A stretch of 64,000 bases of DNA from Ralstonia pickettii. Its GTDB lineage: Bacteria > Pseudomonadota > Gammaproteobacteria > Burkholderiales > Burkholderiaceae. The notes beneath the pieces are model-generated. The model was given only the letters and a program-made list of their open reading frames with translations. It searched no databases and was not told where the DNA came from. How positions within the stretch are numbered: position 1 is the first letter of the stretch; each line of letters begins with the position of its first letter. Both the position numbers and the translations under genes were made by a program. Shown piece by piece: positions 62,374-64,000 of this stretch. The stretch spans positions 1,178,001 through 1,242,000 of the forward strand of contig NZ_CP104382.1 of assembly GCF_030582395.1 (NCBI RefSeq), in the 5' to 3' direction.

Positions 62374-62643
62374 ATGACCCCCGAGTACGTTCTCGATATG
62401 GCCCGACAGGCCATGCAGGTTGCCATGATGGTGGGCGCGCCGATGTTGCTGGTGTCGCTCGTCGTCGGGCTGCTGGTGGCCGTGTTCCAGGCCGCCACGC
62501 AACTCAACGAGCAGACGCTGTCGTTCATCCCCAAGCTGCTGGCCGTGGCAGCCACGATGGTGCTGGCCGGCCCGTGGATCGTCGCCGTGATCGTCGACTA
62601 CACACGCGGCGTGCTGACCAACATTCCCAACTACGTGAATTGA
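62374..62643 (+). CDS. fliQ: Flagellar export gate protein FliQ
   Basis: This 89-residue two-segment membrane protein has 'YVLDMARQAMQVAMMVGAPMLLVSLVVGLLVAVFQAATQLNEQTLSF', the FliQ/SpaQ signature. It begins 19 bases after the fliP stop. Confidence 0.96.
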   Translation: MTPEYVLDMARQAMQVAMMVGAPMLLVSLVVGLLVAVFQAATQLNEQTLSFIPKLLAVAATMVLAGPWIVAVIVDYTRGVLTNIPNYVN

Positions 62644-62676
62644 CGTCAGCAAGCTGACGCAGCCGCCCAATCCACG

Positions 62677-63471
62677 ATGATCCAATTCACCGCCACGCAG
62701 CTCAACGGCTGGATCGCCATGTACTGGTGGCCGCTGGTGCGCGTGCTGGCGTTCATCGCCATTGCACCGCCGTTTGCCAATACCGAGATCCCGACGTCGA
62801 TCAAGGTGGCGTTCGGCGTGGTCATCACGGTGGCGCTGGCGCCCATGCTGCCGGTGCCCGCGGGCGTGTCGGTGGGCTCCTATGAAGGGCTGTGGATCAC
62901 GCTGGTGCAGGTGTTGATCGGGCTGGTACTCGGCTTTTGTGTGCAGCTCGTGTTTTCCGCCATCAGCGGCGCCGGCGAAGTGATGTCGGTGCAAATGGGT
63001 CTGGGCTTTGCATCCCTGCTCGACCCGACGCAGACCGAGAGCAGCATGCTGCTTGGCCGCTTCCTCAGCCTCACGGCCGTCACCGCGTTCATTGCCGGCG
63101 ACGGCCATCTCGTGCTCCTGCACGCCCTGTTTGACAGCTTCACCGCCCTGCCCGTCTCGGCGGCGCCGCTGGGCAACCCTGGCTGGCAGACGCTGGCCGG
63201 CGGCGGCACGATCGTCTTTGCGCTGGCCCTGCGCATCGCCCTGCCCATCATCGCGATCATGATGATCGTCAACCTCGGCTTTGCCGTGCTCTCGCGCACG
63301 GCGCAGGCGCTCAACCCGTTTGCCGTGGGCATCGCCGCCACGCTGGTGGTGGGGCTGATGCTCGTCATGGTGATGATGACGTCGCTGGCGCCGGTGGTGG
63401 AACGGTCGGTGATGGATGCGCTGGATTTAGGCGGGCGGGCGTTCAGCCAGTTCAGCACCCTGCCTCGATAG
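62677..63471 (+). CDS. fliR: Flagellar export gate protein FliR
   Basis: This 264-residue integral membrane protein has about six segments, 'VRVLAFIAIAPPFANTEIPTSIKVAFGVVITVALAPML'-type. Its middle section includes 'SQMQMGLGFASLLDPTQTESS'-like sequence (actual 'SVQMGLGFASLLDPTQ'). It completes the FliPQR gate and is the last gene of the operon. Confidence 0.96.
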   Translation: MIQFTATQLNGWIAMYWWPLVRVLAFIAIAPPFANTEIPTSIKVAFGVVITVALAPMLPVPAGVSVGSYEGLWITLVQVLIGLVLGFCVQLVFSAISGAGEVMSVQMGLGFASLLDPTQTESSMLLGRFLSLTAVTAFIAGDGHLVLLHALFDSFTALPVSAAPLGNPGWQTLAGGGTIVFALALRIALPIIAIMMIVNLGFAVLSRTAQALNPFAVGIAATLVVGLMLVMVMMTSLAPVVERSVMDALDLGGRAFSQFSTLPR

Positions 63472-63556
63472 GCAGCGCGCGCAGCCGCAGCACTGCCGGC
63501 CCCGCGTGCGATGATCGCGGTATTCCGCCGACCGATCTTCAAGGGAGTCTCACCAC

Positions 63557-64000
63557 ATGAGCCGCCGCGTTCTTGTGACGGGTGCCAGCCGCGGCATTGG
63601 CCGCGCCATCGTCTACCAACTGGCCTCCGACGGGTTTGACGTGTCCGTGCATTGCCGCAGCGGCCGTGCCGAGGCCGAAGCCATCGTCGCAGACATCCAT
63701 GCAAACCATGGCAGCGCCCGCGTGCTGCAGTTCGACGTGCGCGACCGCGCTGCCTGTCGCACCCAGCTCGACGCCGACGTTGAAGCCCACGGCGCCTACT
63801 ACGGCATCGTCCTGTGTGCAGGCGTCACGCGCGACGCCGCCTTCCCTGCCCTGACCGACGAAGACTGGGACATCGTCCTCGAGACCGGGCTGGATGGCTT
63901 CTACAACGTCGTCCACCCGCTCACCATGCCGATGGTGCGCGCACGCAAGGGCGGGCGGATCGTCACCATCGCGTCCGTGTCCGGCGTGATGGGAAATCGC
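63557..64000 (+). CDS. fabG: 3-oxoacyl-ACP reductase-like SDR (truncated by window edge)
   Basis: ATG 63557 follows AAGGGAG. The visible 148 residues begin 'SRRVLVTGASRGIGRAIVYQLASDGFDVSVHCRSG', then 'DGFYNVVHP' and 'ARKGGRIVTIASVSGVMGNR' before the edge. This spelling resembles the FabG2-type reductases found in aryl polyene and other fatty-acid-like clusters rather than housekeeping FabG. That is pattern recognition without a search. The flanking genes lie outside the window. Confidence 0.8.
   Translation, partial: MSRRVLVTGASRGIGRAIVYQLASDGFDVSVHCRSGRAEAEAIVADIHANHGSARVLQFDVRDRAACRTQLDADVEAHGAYYGIVLCAGVTRDAAFPALTDEDWDIVLETGLDGFYNVVHPLTMPMVRARKGGRIVTIASVSGVMGNR

Overview
The window looks like a GC-rich betaproteobacterium of the Burkholderiaceae, most likely Ralstonia, and probably its second chromosome or megaplasmid. 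This rests on the combination of flagellar gene clusters (fliC-fliD-fliS-fliT, fliE / fliFGHIJK, fliLMNOPQR), a GBP-type porin, DUF1345/DUF6726-type small proteins and very high GC with strong wobble bias. The genus is an inference from protein style, not from a marker gene. No tRNA, rRNA, CRISPR array, transposase or integrase was seen.

Layout. (1) 1-5900: end of an AraC/GyrI-type regulator, an exported alpha/beta hydrolase, a ketoacyl synthase III-like enzyme, an exported M20 peptidase, a histidine phosphatase and an SDR. (2) 6079-22598: a large hexuronate/hexarate catabolic locus. A run of twelve minus-strand genes encodes an SDR, a sugar ABC importer, a porin, an HpcH/HpaI aldolase, uronate dehydrogenase, an SMP-30 lactonase, an alginate-lyase-family protein, an MFS transporter and glycerate kinase. 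Divergent plus-strand genes encode glucarate dehydratase, tartronate semialdehyde reductase and a LacI-type regulator. Together they form a full oxidative route: uronate to aldarolactone to aldarate to 5-keto-4-deoxyglucarate to pyruvate plus tartronate semialdehyde to glycerate to phosphoglycerate. Five similar operator-like sequences, GGAAAACG-TTYCC in type, lie at the promoters and probably bind the LacI protein. (3) 22600-31990: miscellaneous genes, including a 91-residue protein of unknown function behind two perfect tandem LexA (SOS) boxes, LysR/LysE, an Fsr-like exporter, AI-2E and DUF1345 membrane proteins, a secreted tandem-repeat protein, a PAT-type acetyltransferase and a DedA-rhodanese fusion.

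(4) 32297-63471: flagellar genes. fliFGHIJK run on the minus strand and fliE on the plus strand. An unusual island then separates two fliE genes (39791 and 49429). It holds glycosyltransferases, a CDP-glucose deoxysugar pathway (RfbF, RfbG), a 3,5-epimerase, a DegT aminotransferase, a PhyH-type dioxygenase, a sugar C-methyltransferase type enzyme, a GNAT acetyltransferase and a WbqC protein. The two fliE genes share a 47-bp identical core, and a second copy of the first glycosyltransferase lies behind ohr-ohrR, so the island is bracketed by a duplicated fliE/glycosyltransferase pair. The minus-strand block fliC, fliD, fliS, fliT follows, with sigma-28 type promoters. Next come a LuxR-type regulator with a degenerate receiver, a PAS-GGDEF-EAL protein and the plus-strand operon fliLMNOPQR. 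The best reading is a flagellin (or other flagellar subunit) glycosylation island with an unusual CDP-linked sugar.

(5) 63557-64000: the start of a FabG-like reductase that runs off the right edge and resembles the reductases of aryl polyene/fatty-acid-like clusters.
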